64,000 nucleotides of DNA, taken from assembly GCA_025450135.1 (NCBI GenBank), contig JANWHZ010000045.1, positions 24,683 through 88,682 on the forward strand, given 5' to 3'. Positions 52,176 through 60,831 of this stretch are shown here, one piece after another; within the stretch, counting starts at the first letter, position 1, and every line of letters starts with the position of its first letter. The notes below the pieces were generated by a model. It worked only from the letters and a program-made list of their open reading frames with translations. It ran no database searches and had not been told where the DNA came from. Position numbers and translations under genes: made by a program. Origin of the DNA: Candidatus Saccharimonadales bacterium (lineage in GTDB: Bacteria > Patescibacteriota > Saccharimonadia > Saccharimonadales > UBA4665).

Positions 52176-52204
52176 ATATATAGCGTAAGCGCGTTCCACA
52201 AGCA
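52176..52204 (-). promoter_or_regulatory. Promoter of grx-trxB with an overlapping inverted repeat
   Basis: TTGTGG, 17-nt spacer, TATACT on the minus strand, about 60 nt before the glutaredoxin ATG. TATAGCGT / ACGCTATA, an 8-bp inverted repeat, flanks the -35 and spacer. It could be a redox-regulator operator. It may also serve to end the FKBP transcript, although no minus-strand T tract follows. Confidence 0.6.
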
Positions 52205-52232
52205 CGCTATATGTTGTGTTTTTTAGACCAGA

Positions 52233-52766
52233 TTACTTGATCTTTAGAAGCCGTACGTCGAAGACGAGTGCGGCATTGGCCGGGATGGCGCCGCTGCCAG
52301 TCGAGCCGTACGCTAGATTCGCAGGGATAACGAGTCGCCGTTCGCCACCAACCTTCATACCAACCAACCCTTGATCCCAACCTTGAATCACTTGCCCTTG
52401 GCCAAGGGTAAACGCAAATGCCGTCGGCTGCGTGAAATTTTCATCAAACTTCACTCCATTACTCGCTAATGTTCCGTAATACTTGACCACGAGACAATCG
52501 CCATTCTTAGCTACCGCACCATTGCCTACACTCACGTCAGTAATCTGCAACACCGATACGAAACCGCTTGGTATAAATGGTGCTGGAGCCGAATATGTTG
52601 GCTCTATGTCACTATCGGTACAGGCGAGTGTCGGAGGTGTTTGCTGCGAGTTCTGTCGATCCGTAATAACCTGTTGAACTATCACGGCAGCACTCAGTGC
52701 TACTGTAGCCAGCACCGCAACCCCTACCCCTACCCACGCAAATACTCGCTCACGTACTGAAGACAT
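52233..52766 (-). CDS. Membrane-anchored FKBP-type peptidyl-prolyl isomerase
   Basis: 177 aa. An N-terminal hydrophobic segment (about 10-31, AWVGVGVAVLATVALSAAVIV) anchors the protein outside the membrane. The FKBP domain (about 70-177) has VKYYGTLASNGVKFDENF, FTLGQGQVIQGWDQGLVGM and RRLVIPANLAYG. Two cysteines in the exported part may form a disulfide. It probably assists folding of exported proteins. GAGGAGG precedes the ATG, 13 bp after a Nudix gene. Confidence 0.9.
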   Translation of the reverse strand: MSSVRERVFAWVGVGVAVLATVALSAAVIVQQVITDRQNSQQTPPTLACTDSDIEPTYSAPAPFIPSGFVSVLQITDVSVGNGAVAKNGDCLVVKYYGTLASNGVKFDENFTQPTAFAFTLGQGQVIQGWDQGLVGMKVGGERRLVIPANLAYGSTGSGAIPANAALVFDVRLLKIK

Positions 52767-52779
52767 GCTCCGCTCCTCC

Positions 52780-53220
52780 TCAAGAAATTGTTACTGGCTT
52801 TTGTGGAAAACCGTCTTTAGCTGCCTGAACAATTGCATTTTTAAGCCGCTCAGTAACAAAACTGGCCGTCGCTAAGTCCTTCACTGGCAGCCAAAGAGGT
52901 TGATAGGTATTTTTGCCGAGTGCGTTTATACTCGCTTCGTCTGATGTTAGGCTTAGATGTGGCTCACCTCCGATGTAATTCGCCAAGTAAATATACTGTA
53001 TTCCGTACATATCACCACTATCTTCCACAAACACGAGCCGTACATCCCCGATCTGGACGCCCGTTTCCTCAGACATTTCGCGTGCCAGCGCTTGATCTGA
53101 AGTTTCGCCCATGATTATCGCGCCACCTGGTAACGTATAGTACTCCGTACCGAACTTATTGCGCTTTATGACGAGCATGTTATTGTCCTTGAAGACAATT
53201 GCCCTCACCGCTCTTCTCAT
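52780..53220 (-). CDS. Nudix hydrolase
   Basis: 146-aa Nudix protein: GGAIIMGETSDQALAREMSE followed by ETG (about 37-60) fits the catalytic box with REMSEETG. YYTLPGG precedes it. The ATG at 53220 is chosen because TATATT ends 7 nt upstream and similarity begins there. It may clean up oxidised or signalling nucleotides. The FKBP gene follows in the same transcript. Confidence 0.85.
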   Translation of the reverse strand: MRRAVRAIVFKDNNMLVIKRNKFGTEYYTLPGGAIIMGETSDQALAREMSEETGVQIGDVRLVFVEDSGDMYGIQYIYLANYIGGEPHLSLTSDEASINALGKNTYQPLWLPVKDLATASFVTERLKNAIVQAAKDGFPQKPVTIS

Positions 53221-53291
53221 ACGTACTAATATACAGGATTTTTCTGCAAAGCTAGCCAGCAATTTCGCACAGCGTGCAGCTGCTCAGAGCG

Positions 53292-55052
53292 TTACCAGCC
53301 ACCCCCGCCGCCACCACCGCCTCCACCACCTGCGAACCCTCCGCCAAAGCCACTACCGCTCGCGTTCCCCGATACCCCGAAACCAGTCGCGACTGCATTA
53401 CCGAAACCGCCACCAAGCGACCCGACTAAGTAGCCGGTACTAAAGGCAGTGTAATTGCCGCTGTACCAGCTTGGCGGCGTATGATACATATCTTCAAACT
53501 TCTTCGCCCATTCTTTTTCTACCTTGAGAACAATGGCATACGGTAACATTTTTTCAAATAAGTCGATTGTTTGTTCTGGGGCGTTGGTCTTGGGCATATA
53601 CGGCGCGTCTGGACTTTGCAACATATTAAGGCGATCTTTCTCCGCGATGTTAAGATACATTTTCAAACCTTGCGCCTGCTCATTGGCGGCAACGCCCTTG
53701 GCCGTTCGTGCTGGCATGAAGTGAAAGAATATGGCGAAAATAACTGCACCAGCCGTAGCTCCTGCACTTAAAGCCCCAAACGGCGTCAATGCTTGCACGC
53801 TTTTTGGCGCTAGAAACCAAATGAGCACTATGATGGCGGCCAGCGGCAACGCTAAGTACCGGTATGGGTTACTCACAAAATAGCCTCGATCGGCTAGCGA
53901 CGCGTCGACTGACTTTTTAATTGAGCGTACCGCGATTTTTAGTGACGGCATTTGCTTGGTGAGCGAGACGGTACTATCATCGGCTTCACTGATGAGTGCA
54001 CCCATCAGCTGGCTTTCCCACTGGTTTAGCCCGCTTAAATCCGAGTTTAAAATGTCAATCGCAAAGCGTTTGCCCATGTTCATGAGCCCAGTGTTGTCCT
54101 GCTCAATAACACGCAGGTATTTACGTATTGCTAGGTCGATAACCGTGGCTGTGACGTCACGATTGTCTACTCTGAAATCTATGAGCGTCCCTACTTCCAG
54201 AGGAGATAAGTTATCTGGTGCGCCATACTGTGGAACAATAATGCCTGTACCTTTTGCATCGCGTCCACGGCGCCACCACCATACAAAGCCTGCGCCGCCA
54301 ATCAGGAGCATCGGCACAATAAACTCCACTACATACATACCATAGTCGTGCCATACATCAGACAACTGTACCGGGTGAAAATAGCCTTTACCGAAGCCAA
54401 CGACAAATGTCAGCGTAAATCCGGCGGCGAGATTTGAAGCGTCAGCGGTAATCAACCCACGCTGCTGATTAACGGTACAGCCGGAACTATCGGTGGTACC
54501 GAATGCGCCAGTGTAGCATACCGGTGGTTTGGTAATACTTAGGCCCGCAGGCAGACGCATGGTCGCATGCACTCGGGTAAACGGCTGATTCCACTGATCC
54601 CCGTTCACATCCCAGTACAGCTCATCGTGATCAGCGTAAAAAGAAATCACATTATCTATAGTGTAATCAATCGTGTACTCCTGGGCCCCAGTAACAGTGG
54701 TATTCGAGTCTCCTATCTTAAGTACTTCGTTGCCGTTCTGCATACTCGTGGTAAATTGTGTTGGCGCCCCCGTATCTGAACTTACCTGGTTAATATGAAT
54801 ATTGAGCGGCTGATTCTTATAGTACGCAGGGATGGCGCGCAGAATACCGTGGTTATAGTCAGTGAAGTCAACCTTGATCTTCTCAATCGTATGCATTTGA
54901 CCCTGCGGATCAGTGTTGGTTAGATTGTAGTCCACTGTAAAATCGGTGACAGTAAATGCATTGACGTCGGCGTAAGCCAGCTGGGCAGGCAGCGCTAGCA
55001 CAACTATGATAGCTGCCAGGAGCGCAGCATAGAACTTGTATGTTCGCTTCAT
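53292..55052 (-). CDS. DUF2207 membrane protein with a polyglycine tail
   Basis: 586 aa. A signal peptide (1-28, ending AYADV), a beta-rich extracytoplasmic DUF2207 domain (about 30-225), a membrane segment near 245, a cytoplasmic winged-helix-like region (IDFRVDNRDVTATVIDLAIR, about 290-345), two more membrane helices (about 405-450), and a C-terminus of Gly/Ser/Phe that ends in about eleven glycines and GW. The exported part has exactly two cysteines (PPVCYTG...SSGC). DUF2207 proteins are common in CPR and Actinobacteria, but of unknown role. The ATG overlaps the hydrolase stop (ATGA). Confidence 0.85.
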   Translation of the reverse strand: MKRTYKFYAALLAAIIVVLALPAQLAYADVNAFTVTDFTVDYNLTNTDPQGQMHTIEKIKVDFTDYNHGILRAIPAYYKNQPLNIHINQVSSDTGAPTQFTTSMQNGNEVLKIGDSNTTVTGAQEYTIDYTIDNVISFYADHDELYWDVNGDQWNQPFTRVHATMRLPAGLSITKPPVCYTGAFGTTDSSGCTVNQQRGLITADASNLAAGFTLTFVVGFGKGYFHPVQLSDVWHDYGMYVVEFIVPMLLIGGAGFVWWWRRGRDAKGTGIIVPQYGAPDNLSPLEVGTLIDFRVDNRDVTATVIDLAIRKYLRVIEQDNTGLMNMGKRFAIDILNSDLSGLNQWESQLMGALISEADDSTVSLTKQMPSLKIAVRSIKKSVDASLADRGYFVSNPYRYLALPLAAIIVLIWFLAPKSVQALTPFGALSAGATAGAVIFAIFFHFMPARTAKGVAANEQAQGLKMYLNIAEKDRLNMLQSPDAPYMPKTNAPEQTIDLFEKMLPYAIVLKVEKEWAKKFEDMYHTPPSWYSGNYTAFSTGYLVGSLGGGFGNAVATGFGVSGNASGSGFGGGFAGGGGGGGGGGGW

Positions 55053-55768
55053 CTCGACTCCTTGATGTAGGCTAGCACCAATTGTATAAGCGGTTCTCGC
55101 GCTGGACCTGCAAAATCATGGCTGGCTCCGGAGATGGTCGTGAACGTAATATGGTCATCTGCCTCCAAATGGCTATAGTCTTGCTCACCTAACACAAGAT
55201 CTGCCCCGGCGGCTACGGTAAGCATGGGCTGTACCGTAGCATAATCGAGCAGCAGTTCCTCGCGCTGCACGTGGTCAAATTCATTGAACACTCCCTCTGA
55301 GATAATGGTTGTCGTGCCATCAGAACGTGGCACATACCAATCGTCACCCTGCTTAACCACACCCGGTTTATGTGTAAAATACTGGCGCGCATGACCCTGC
55401 ACTAGTGGCGGTGCAAGCATCACCGCAAACGAAAGTGGATGGACTTTGGCCATCGAGGCAATCAAACAACCGCGGGAATGTGCCACGAGGCCAATATCCT
55501 CAACACCCGGCTGCTGAGCGACCCATGCAATTGCCCGCTTGAGACGGGCAACTTGTTCAGCCGCAGAGGTGGCGCGCAGCTGTTCTCCGCTCGGTTGGTC
55601 GTAATCAAATAACACATACCCAATAGACGTAGAGAAAGCAGCAGTTATGTCACGAAACAGCCCGCGAGAATCACGACGGACGCCGAAGCCATGACTGAAT
55701 ACAGCCATTCGTGGAGCCAAGCGATATTCAAGTTCGAAGCCATCAAGTGCTGCCATCCGGCTCAGCAT
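55049..55768 (-). CDS. Alpha/beta hydrolase
   Basis: 239 aa serine-hydrolase fold. FSHGFGVRRDSRG near 25 is the oxyanion region, IGLVAHSRGCLIASM near 95 carries the nucleophile elbow (HSRG), and a C-terminal His lies in SGASHDFAGPA near 222. A cytoplasmic esterase or dienelactone-hydrolase-like enzyme of unknown substrate. It overlaps DUF2207 by 4 bp and lies 2 bp after pheT. Confidence 0.82.
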   Translation of the reverse strand: MLSRMAALDGFELEYRLAPRMAVFSHGFGVRRDSRGLFRDITAAFSTSIGYVLFDYDQPSGEQLRATSAAEQVARLKRAIAWVAQQPGVEDIGLVAHSRGCLIASMAKVHPLSFAVMLAPPLVQGHARQYFTHKPGVVKQGDDWYVPRSDGTTTIISEGVFNEFDHVQREELLLDYATVQPMLTVAAGADLVLGEQDYSHLEADDHITFTTISGASHDFAGPAREPLIQLVLAYIKESR

Positions 55769-55770
55769 AG

Positions 55771-58296
55771 TTATACTCTTTCAGCGTGAAGAGTGCCCTT
55801 GGCGGCAGCTGCTACTTCATCCAGCAGTTTGGCAACTTCTTCGTCAGTAAGCGTGCGTTCATAATTAGCAATGCTTACACGCAAGGTAATTTGCTTATGC
55901 ATTTGGTCGTCTGAGCGCTGATAGATATCTACCGGGCTAAGACTAACCATAGATTGCTCCGGTTGCAAAGCAGCTATCTTCTGGGCGACAAAATCGTGAA
56001 GCGTCCGGTATGGCATTTCAGCCGACACTTTAAAGCATATATCCTGATCCACTTTTGGGAACCTGGGTAACGGACGGTATGTTTTATGTGGTGCATGGCG
56101 AAGCATTTCAAGACCGACCTCAAAACCTGCCGTATGAACCGGCAGCTTCAATGCCTTCACGACGGAGGACTTGAATTCGCCAACGATGCCCCAGGTTAAA
56201 TCATTCCAGACGATTACTGCACTGCGATTAGGATCGTATGGCATACACAGCTGGCGGCCCCACTCATCGTCTTTAAAGTCAAAACCTTTGAGTGGTGCAA
56301 GGTATGCATCGGCATCCGGGAGCAGCCGTAGTAGGTATTTTTTGGCTGCATAATACGGTGCGCCAGCTTGGGTCCTAGCAGTTTTATCAGCTGCAGCAAT
56401 AACTAGAGAAAGATGGTCGTCTTCGTTTGGTACCTCAGGCTCGGCGGCGTCCACTTCCCCCTTATAATGCACACGACCCATCTCGAAGAAGACGAATTTA
56501 TCGTATCCAGCCTTAATATTGGCATGCACTTTCTCCAAGAGACTCGGAGTCAAGCTCAGTCGATAATATTGAAGGTCAGGGCTGATTGCATTGCTGATCT
56601 GGAAGGCATGGCTCTTATCTTGGCCAACTTTATCGAGTAGATTACCGTGCACGAAGCTATAGGTGAGCACTTCATTTGCACCACTTTTTGCCAGTTGCGC
56701 ACGAATGGTACGTTTTAATTCCAGCAATGAGTCTTTGCGTGTTGGCGCGATGACACGCAACGGCAGCACTAATGGTAGATGATCAAAGCCGTATAACCTT
56801 CCAATTTCCTCTACCACATCTTCGCGCTGCTCAATATCTGTCCGCCAAAAGGGTGCGGTAACCGTCAACACTTCGCCATTAACCGTAACGTCGAACTCAA
56901 CAGCCTCGAGCAGTTGTTTCATTTTATCCGCATTCAGCGTAAGACCCAAACGCTCATTCACGAATGACGTAGTAACAGGTACCGGCGGGTGCACCCATTG
57001 CCTATCTCCAATCTCGTTGTCATCATAAACAGTACCAGCAGCTTTGCCATCGGCAAATCGAGAGACATCCTCGGCCACTTTGGCAAGAACCGCTAGGTTT
57101 TGGAGAGGGCTCTGGCCTTTATTGAATCTTGTTACGGCGTCAGTAAATAATCCATGCGTCATTGACGTACGACGGACCGAATACATGTCAAACGTGGCAC
57201 ATTCTAGAATTATGTTTTTGGTGTTGTCATCCACCTCAGTTTCTGCACCGCCCATCACGCCTCCGATCCCGATGGCCTGCTTGTCGGTCGCAATCATGAT
57301 CGCTTCAGGACGGGGCTCAATTGTCTTACCATTTAAGAGAACTATTTTCTCACCTTGATGTGGATAGCGCACAATTAGCGTTGGCGTTTCACCACTCAAA
57401 GCCTTTACCTTATCATAGTCATACGCATGTAGGGGCTGGCCCGTTAGTAACATATAGTAGTTCGTCAGGTCAACGATATTGCTGATTGGGCGTACACCGA
57501 CGCGCAGCAGGTGTGTCTGCATCCATAACGGCGACGGCTTGACTGTGATGTTACCCATTACCAGTGCGGTAAAACGAGGCACCAGTTCAGGCAGCTCATT
57601 GCGTACTTCGCATGGCAATTTTTCAGCCGTCGGCTGCGGGAATTGCGGCCTTAACTGATACCACTCTGGACTTTTGAATGCTTGCCGATAAATGCCACTG
57701 ATTTCACGGGCCACACCAAGCTGACCAAATAGGTCAGGTCTATGCGTAAACATCTTGTTTTCAATATCGATGATGTAGTCATCAAGTTCGTATATTTTTG
57801 CAAAGTCGTCGCCAGGCTTCGCGTCCGCATCAATCTCCACGATGCCACTATGATCGCTGCCGAGCGCCAGCTCACGGGCGCTCGCCAACATACCATTGCT
57901 CTTTACGCCACGTAACTCACGTGCCTCAAGGACAAACGGTTCCTTGCCAATCGATTCTGGGACAACTGCCCCAGGTGGAAGCCATGGAACGAGCATACCG
58001 ACATATAAGTTTTGGGCACCGCATACTACTTGAATGTGCCTGTCCGCATCCCGTTCGACTTGCTGCGCCACACCCCCGTCGTCGATCATCACGACGTGCA
58101 GACGGTCGGCGTCTGGGTGGTCAACTAGCGATACGATTTTGGCAATTATGATTCCTTGATACTTTTCGCCAAGATTTTCAATTCCTTCGATTGCTCCAAG
58201 CTGCGCGCCAATCTTATTAGCCATCTCATCAATCGGCGCCTGCAGCGCAGCTGAATCCTTAGCATACCATTGCATCCATCGGAGGCTTGCTTTCAT
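55771..58296 (-). CDS. pheT: Phenylalanyl-tRNA synthetase beta subunit
   Basis: 841 aa, full-length bacterial PheT. N-terminal tRNA-binding OB domain (about 45-160), B3/B4 editing domain (about 220-400), B5 domain (about 410-490, WVHPPVPVTTSFVNERLGL), catalytic-like core (about 500-720, EIGRLYGFDHLPLVLPLRV) and the FDX-ACB anticodon-binding domain (about 745-840). It overlaps the mazG-like gene by 4 bp. Confidence 0.96.
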   Translation of the reverse strand: MKASLRWMQWYAKDSAALQAPIDEMANKIGAQLGAIEGIENLGEKYQGIIIAKIVSLVDHPDADRLHVVMIDDGGVAQQVERDADRHIQVVCGAQNLYVGMLVPWLPPGAVVPESIGKEPFVLEARELRGVKSNGMLASARELALGSDHSGIVEIDADAKPGDDFAKIYELDDYIIDIENKMFTHRPDLFGQLGVAREISGIYRQAFKSPEWYQLRPQFPQPTAEKLPCEVRNELPELVPRFTALVMGNITVKPSPLWMQTHLLRVGVRPISNIVDLTNYYMLLTGQPLHAYDYDKVKALSGETPTLIVRYPHQGEKIVLLNGKTIEPRPEAIMIATDKQAIGIGGVMGGAETEVDDNTKNIILECATFDMYSVRRTSMTHGLFTDAVTRFNKGQSPLQNLAVLAKVAEDVSRFADGKAAGTVYDDNEIGDRQWVHPPVPVTTSFVNERLGLTLNADKMKQLLEAVEFDVTVNGEVLTVTAPFWRTDIEQREDVVEEIGRLYGFDHLPLVLPLRVIAPTRKDSLLELKRTIRAQLAKSGANEVLTYSFVHGNLLDKVGQDKSHAFQISNAISPDLQYYRLSLTPSLLEKVHANIKAGYDKFVFFEMGRVHYKGEVDAAEPEVPNEDDHLSLVIAAADKTARTQAGAPYYAAKKYLLRLLPDADAYLAPLKGFDFKDDEWGRQLCMPYDPNRSAVIVWNDLTWGIVGEFKSSVVKALKLPVHTAGFEVGLEMLRHAPHKTYRPLPRFPKVDQDICFKVSAEMPYRTLHDFVAQKIAALQPEQSMVSLSPVDIYQRSDDQMHKQITLRVSIANYERTLTDEEVAKLLDEVAAAAKGTLHAERV

Positions 58297-58610
58297 ACTG
58301 CAGTCCTCCGCTCAAGTTCGTTCATCGTATCGGCGAATGCCTTTTCTAAATCGACCCCGTAGTGGTCGGCTAAGACCAAGACAGACCACAAGCAGTCACT
58401 AAGTTCATGTGCTAGTTTCGTGTCTATGCGCTCCATATGGCGTAATCCTTCTTTCGCCATTACGAGTTCATTTAGTTCGCCGACGTCAGTTATAAATCCC
58501 ATCATCCGTTCCTTTGGCCCCCATGGAGCATGACCTTCCTGCACATTTAGCTGAGCGTACCGGACAGCAATTTCTTTCGCTCGTTGCTGTAAATCGCGTA
58601 AGCTGCTCAT
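58293..58610 (-). CDS. MazG-like nucleotide pyrophosphohydrolase
   Basis: 105-aa all-alpha NTP pyrophosphatase. VGELNELVMAKEG near 42-54 and HELSDCLWSVLVLADHYGVDLE near 69-88 give the ExxE...ExxD metal pattern. It lies between pheS and pheT with ATGA overlaps on both sides, so its level is tied to that of the synthetase. It may hydrolyse abnormal dNTPs or (p)ppGpp-like compounds. Confidence 0.85.
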   Translation of the reverse strand: MSSLRDLQQRAKEIAVRYAQLNVQEGHAPWGPKERMMGFITDVGELNELVMAKEGLRHMERIDTKLAHELSDCLWSVLVLADHYGVDLEKAFADTMNELERRTAV

Positions 58611-59662
58611 GAAAATTGCCTTAAGAAATCTAATTTAGCGCTTTCGAAATGACGGATATCTTCAATACCATATTTCATCATCACGAGACGTTCTATACCG
58701 CCTCCCCATGCAAATCCGGTAAATACTTCAGGGTCGATGCCAGCGGCCCGTAGCACATTTGGGTGGATCATACCGCAGCCGAGCAGTTCGATCCAGCCGC
58801 TATAGGAGCAAATATTGCACCCTCTCTTATCGCAGAACGGACAGCTCAATGCGAATTCAAACGACGGCTCAGTAAATGGAAAGTAAAACGGCTGCGTCTT
58901 CACATCTAACTCTTTTTGGTAATACTCTTGCAAGAACGTTTTCAACGTTGCAATTAAATTGCCAGCATGAATACCCTTACCAACATAGACACCCTCGAGC
59001 TGATAGAACGTATGCTCATGGCGCGCGTCGAGATCCTCATTCCGAAAAACACGTCCGGGGATGACCACGGCTATAGGCTTGCCGTTTTCCAGGTCTGGCT
59101 TGTACTTCCGAAGCACACGGTTCTGCATAGTGCTCGTGTGTGCGGGTGCAATGTATTGGCGGCCGTTCTTATCTGTTTCGACCGTCATAAACGTGTCATA
59201 ATCATCACGTGCCGGATGGCCTTCAGGAAAATTTAGCGCGCTAAACATGTGATAATCATCATCGATCTCGCGCGATTCAACGGCCGTGAAACCCATGCGA
59301 TAGAAAATATCGAGCACATATTCCAGCTCAGCCATCAACGGATGTTTACTTCCGTATTCGCTGGGCAGCATTGCAGGATGGCCATCAAGTGGCACATTAC
59401 AGTCAAATGGTGCAGTTACATCAATTCCCGGCAAAGCGTCAGCCTGTGATTCATACTCAGCAACCGATCGTTGCAGCTCGCCACGAAGCTGATTCAGCTC
59501 TTTACCGTATGCGGCACGTTGATCGGTAGGCAACAACGGGATCGCATCAAACAGCGCCCGTAATTCCACTGCTTTAAGGATTTCGGCTTTGACTTCCAGC
59601 TCAGGCAAACGTGCCTTGAGCGTTTCAGCAATGGCAGCTATTTTCGGGTCTTGGTAAATCAT
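58607..59662 (-). CDS. pheS: Phenylalanyl-tRNA synthetase alpha subunit
   Basis: Class II synthetase catalytic subunit, 351 aa. N-terminal coiled coil (1-95), motif 2 region YQLEGVYVG near 220, and motif 3 AWGGGIERLVMMKYGIEDIR near 323-342. Four cysteines (SCPFCDKRGCNICSYSGW near 275-292) form a zinc-knuckle-like insert, as in some other bacterial PheS. It heads the operon pheS-mazG-pheT-hydrolase-DUF2207. TACAAT lies 13 nt before the ATG, giving a leader of only about 6 nt. Confidence 0.96.
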   Translation of the reverse strand: MIYQDPKIAAIAETLKARLPELEVKAEILKAVELRALFDAIPLLPTDQRAAYGKELNQLRGELQRSVAEYESQADALPGIDVTAPFDCNVPLDGHPAMLPSEYGSKHPLMAELEYVLDIFYRMGFTAVESREIDDDYHMFSALNFPEGHPARDDYDTFMTVETDKNGRQYIAPAHTSTMQNRVLRKYKPDLENGKPIAVVIPGRVFRNEDLDARHEHTFYQLEGVYVGKGIHAGNLIATLKTFLQEYYQKELDVKTQPFYFPFTEPSFEFALSCPFCDKRGCNICSYSGWIELLGCGMIHPNVLRAAGIDPEVFTGFAWGGGIERLVMMKYGIEDIRHFESAKLDFLRQFS

Positions 59663-59697
59663 AATCTTTGGTCAAATTGTAACAGAGTAAATATAAG

Positions 59698-59731
59698 AAA
59701 AGAAAGCAGCCGGAGTGGACTGCTTTCTTTT
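59698..59731 (-). terminator. Intrinsic terminator ahead of pheS
   Basis: AAAAGAAAGCAG / CTGCTTTCTTTT, 12-bp stem with a 10-nt loop, 12 nt after the 91-aa gene; the pheS promoter follows at once. Confidence 0.85.
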
Positions 59732-59743
59732 AAGCACCGACGA

Positions 59744-60019
59744 TTAGAGTAAATCGTTTAGGTCGGTATTTAGCCCACTACTATCCAAGTTGGTATTAAC
59801 TTGAGTAGACTCCGAATCAAGTGCCGACACGGCCTGCTTCAGGGTTGCTGTATTTATAATCGCAGCCGGCGCCTTTGTGGTCGTGGTTGTTGCGGTACTC
59901 GCTGGAGCGACCTGCGGCAAATTCATCACCTTATAGCCCGCATAAACAGCGACTGCAACAAAGAGCACGACCAGTGCGAGAGCAACGACGTGCGAACCGT
60001 CTTCAGATGAACGTTTCAT
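59744..60019 (-). CDS. Small single-pass exported protein
   Basis: 91 aa. A short charged head (MKRSSEDGSH), one membrane segment (about 11-30), then an Ala/Thr/Ser-rich extracytoplasmic tail with helical NTATLKQAVSALDSESTQVN. I recognise no family. Its start overlaps the stop of the preceding gene by one base, so the two are co-translated. Confidence 0.6.
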   Translation of the reverse strand: MKRSSEDGSHVVALALVVLFVAVAVYAGYKVMNLPQVAPASTATTTTTKAPAAIINTATLKQAVSALDSESTQVNTNLDSSGLNTDLNDLL

Positions 60020-60741
60020 TACTGATTACCTCCTGTAGTTGACGTACTCTCATGAGCACTCGAAGCACCTTCAATCACTACAATTAAGTTCTTAATCGCT
60101 TCGCGGTATGCCTGTAATGCAGTACGTGCATTGTCAACAGCAGTCTTGACTGCCGCAACACTCTGGGCGGGATCAGGTTGCGTGCAATCGATTGTTACGT
60201 TTAGCGCCTTGAGCGCATCGACTGCTGCTTGGGCATCGGCTTGTTTGCTCTGAGCCATTGCTAATAATGAAGCATAGCTCGCTACACTTAGGTTCTTACT
60301 TGTGTAGTAGCTCTGCACTTTGGTTAGGATACCCTCAAAGGCAGTCAAATGGCGCTCCGCCGCAGCCGAAGAGTTGCTAACATGCGTATTAATCTCAGCT
60401 TGGTGTGCTTGGCATGCTGCTTGGCGCTCAACCGTGCTATGCTCATGGCCGGTCTTACGATCGGTCGCTAGCATCGTCTTGGCTTGATTTTCCAAGCTGT
60501 GGACTTCGGCCTCCGTTTTCGTACTGTTACTGACAGGCGGCTCAGTTTCGGGGTGGCTATCGGTAGTACCACTAATACCCGTGCTATCTGCCTTGTCCGT
60601 CGTTGTCGGCGTAGTCGACATATCACCACTACCGCGTGAGCTGCTTGTGCCACCGTCTTCGGCAGCAACCGGCATAGCGACGAGCAGACAGACACTTAAG
60701 ACTGCTGCGAGCAGGAGCCCTACTTGTCGCATTCGTTGCAT
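60019..60741 (-). CDS. Exported Ser/Thr-rich protein with helical domain
   Basis: About 240 aa. Signal peptide (1-28, LLLAAVLSVCLLVAMPVAAE with a cleavage-like AAE) followed by a Ser/Thr/Asp-rich low-complexity region (30-75) and a helical domain (about 80-225) containing two cysteines. No family recognised. I chose the ATG at 60741 with AGAAGGA upstream and a promoter at 60776; the frame runs a further 120 codons but only because it is antisense to yajQ. Confidence 0.7.
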   Translation of the reverse strand: MQRMRQVGLLLAAVLSVCLLVAMPVAAEDGGTSSSRGSGDMSTTPTTTDKADSTGISGTTDSHPETEPPVSNSTKTEAEVHSLENQAKTMLATDRKTGHEHSTVERQAACQAHQAEINTHVSNSSAAAERHLTAFEGILTKVQSYYTSKNLSVASYASLLAMAQSKQADAQAAVDALKALNVTIDCTQPDPAQSVAAVKTAVDNARTALQAYREAIKNLIVVIEGASSAHESTSTTGGNQ

Positions 60742-60775
60742 AGATTTCCTTCTTAATTTATGGCTTGTAAGCATC

Positions 60776-60803
60776 ATTATAGATAATGTGCTTATCCTTT
60801 CAA
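60776..60803 (-). promoter_or_regulatory. Promoter of the exported-protein pair
   Basis: TTGAAA (60798-60803), 16-nt spacer, TATAAT (60776-60781). The same palindromic hexamer, read as TTTCAA, can act as the -35 for yajQ on the plus strand (-10 TAATAT at 60820-60825). Confidence 0.75.
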
Positions 60804-60831
60804 GTAGCTTTAAGGCTGTTAATATATAGGC

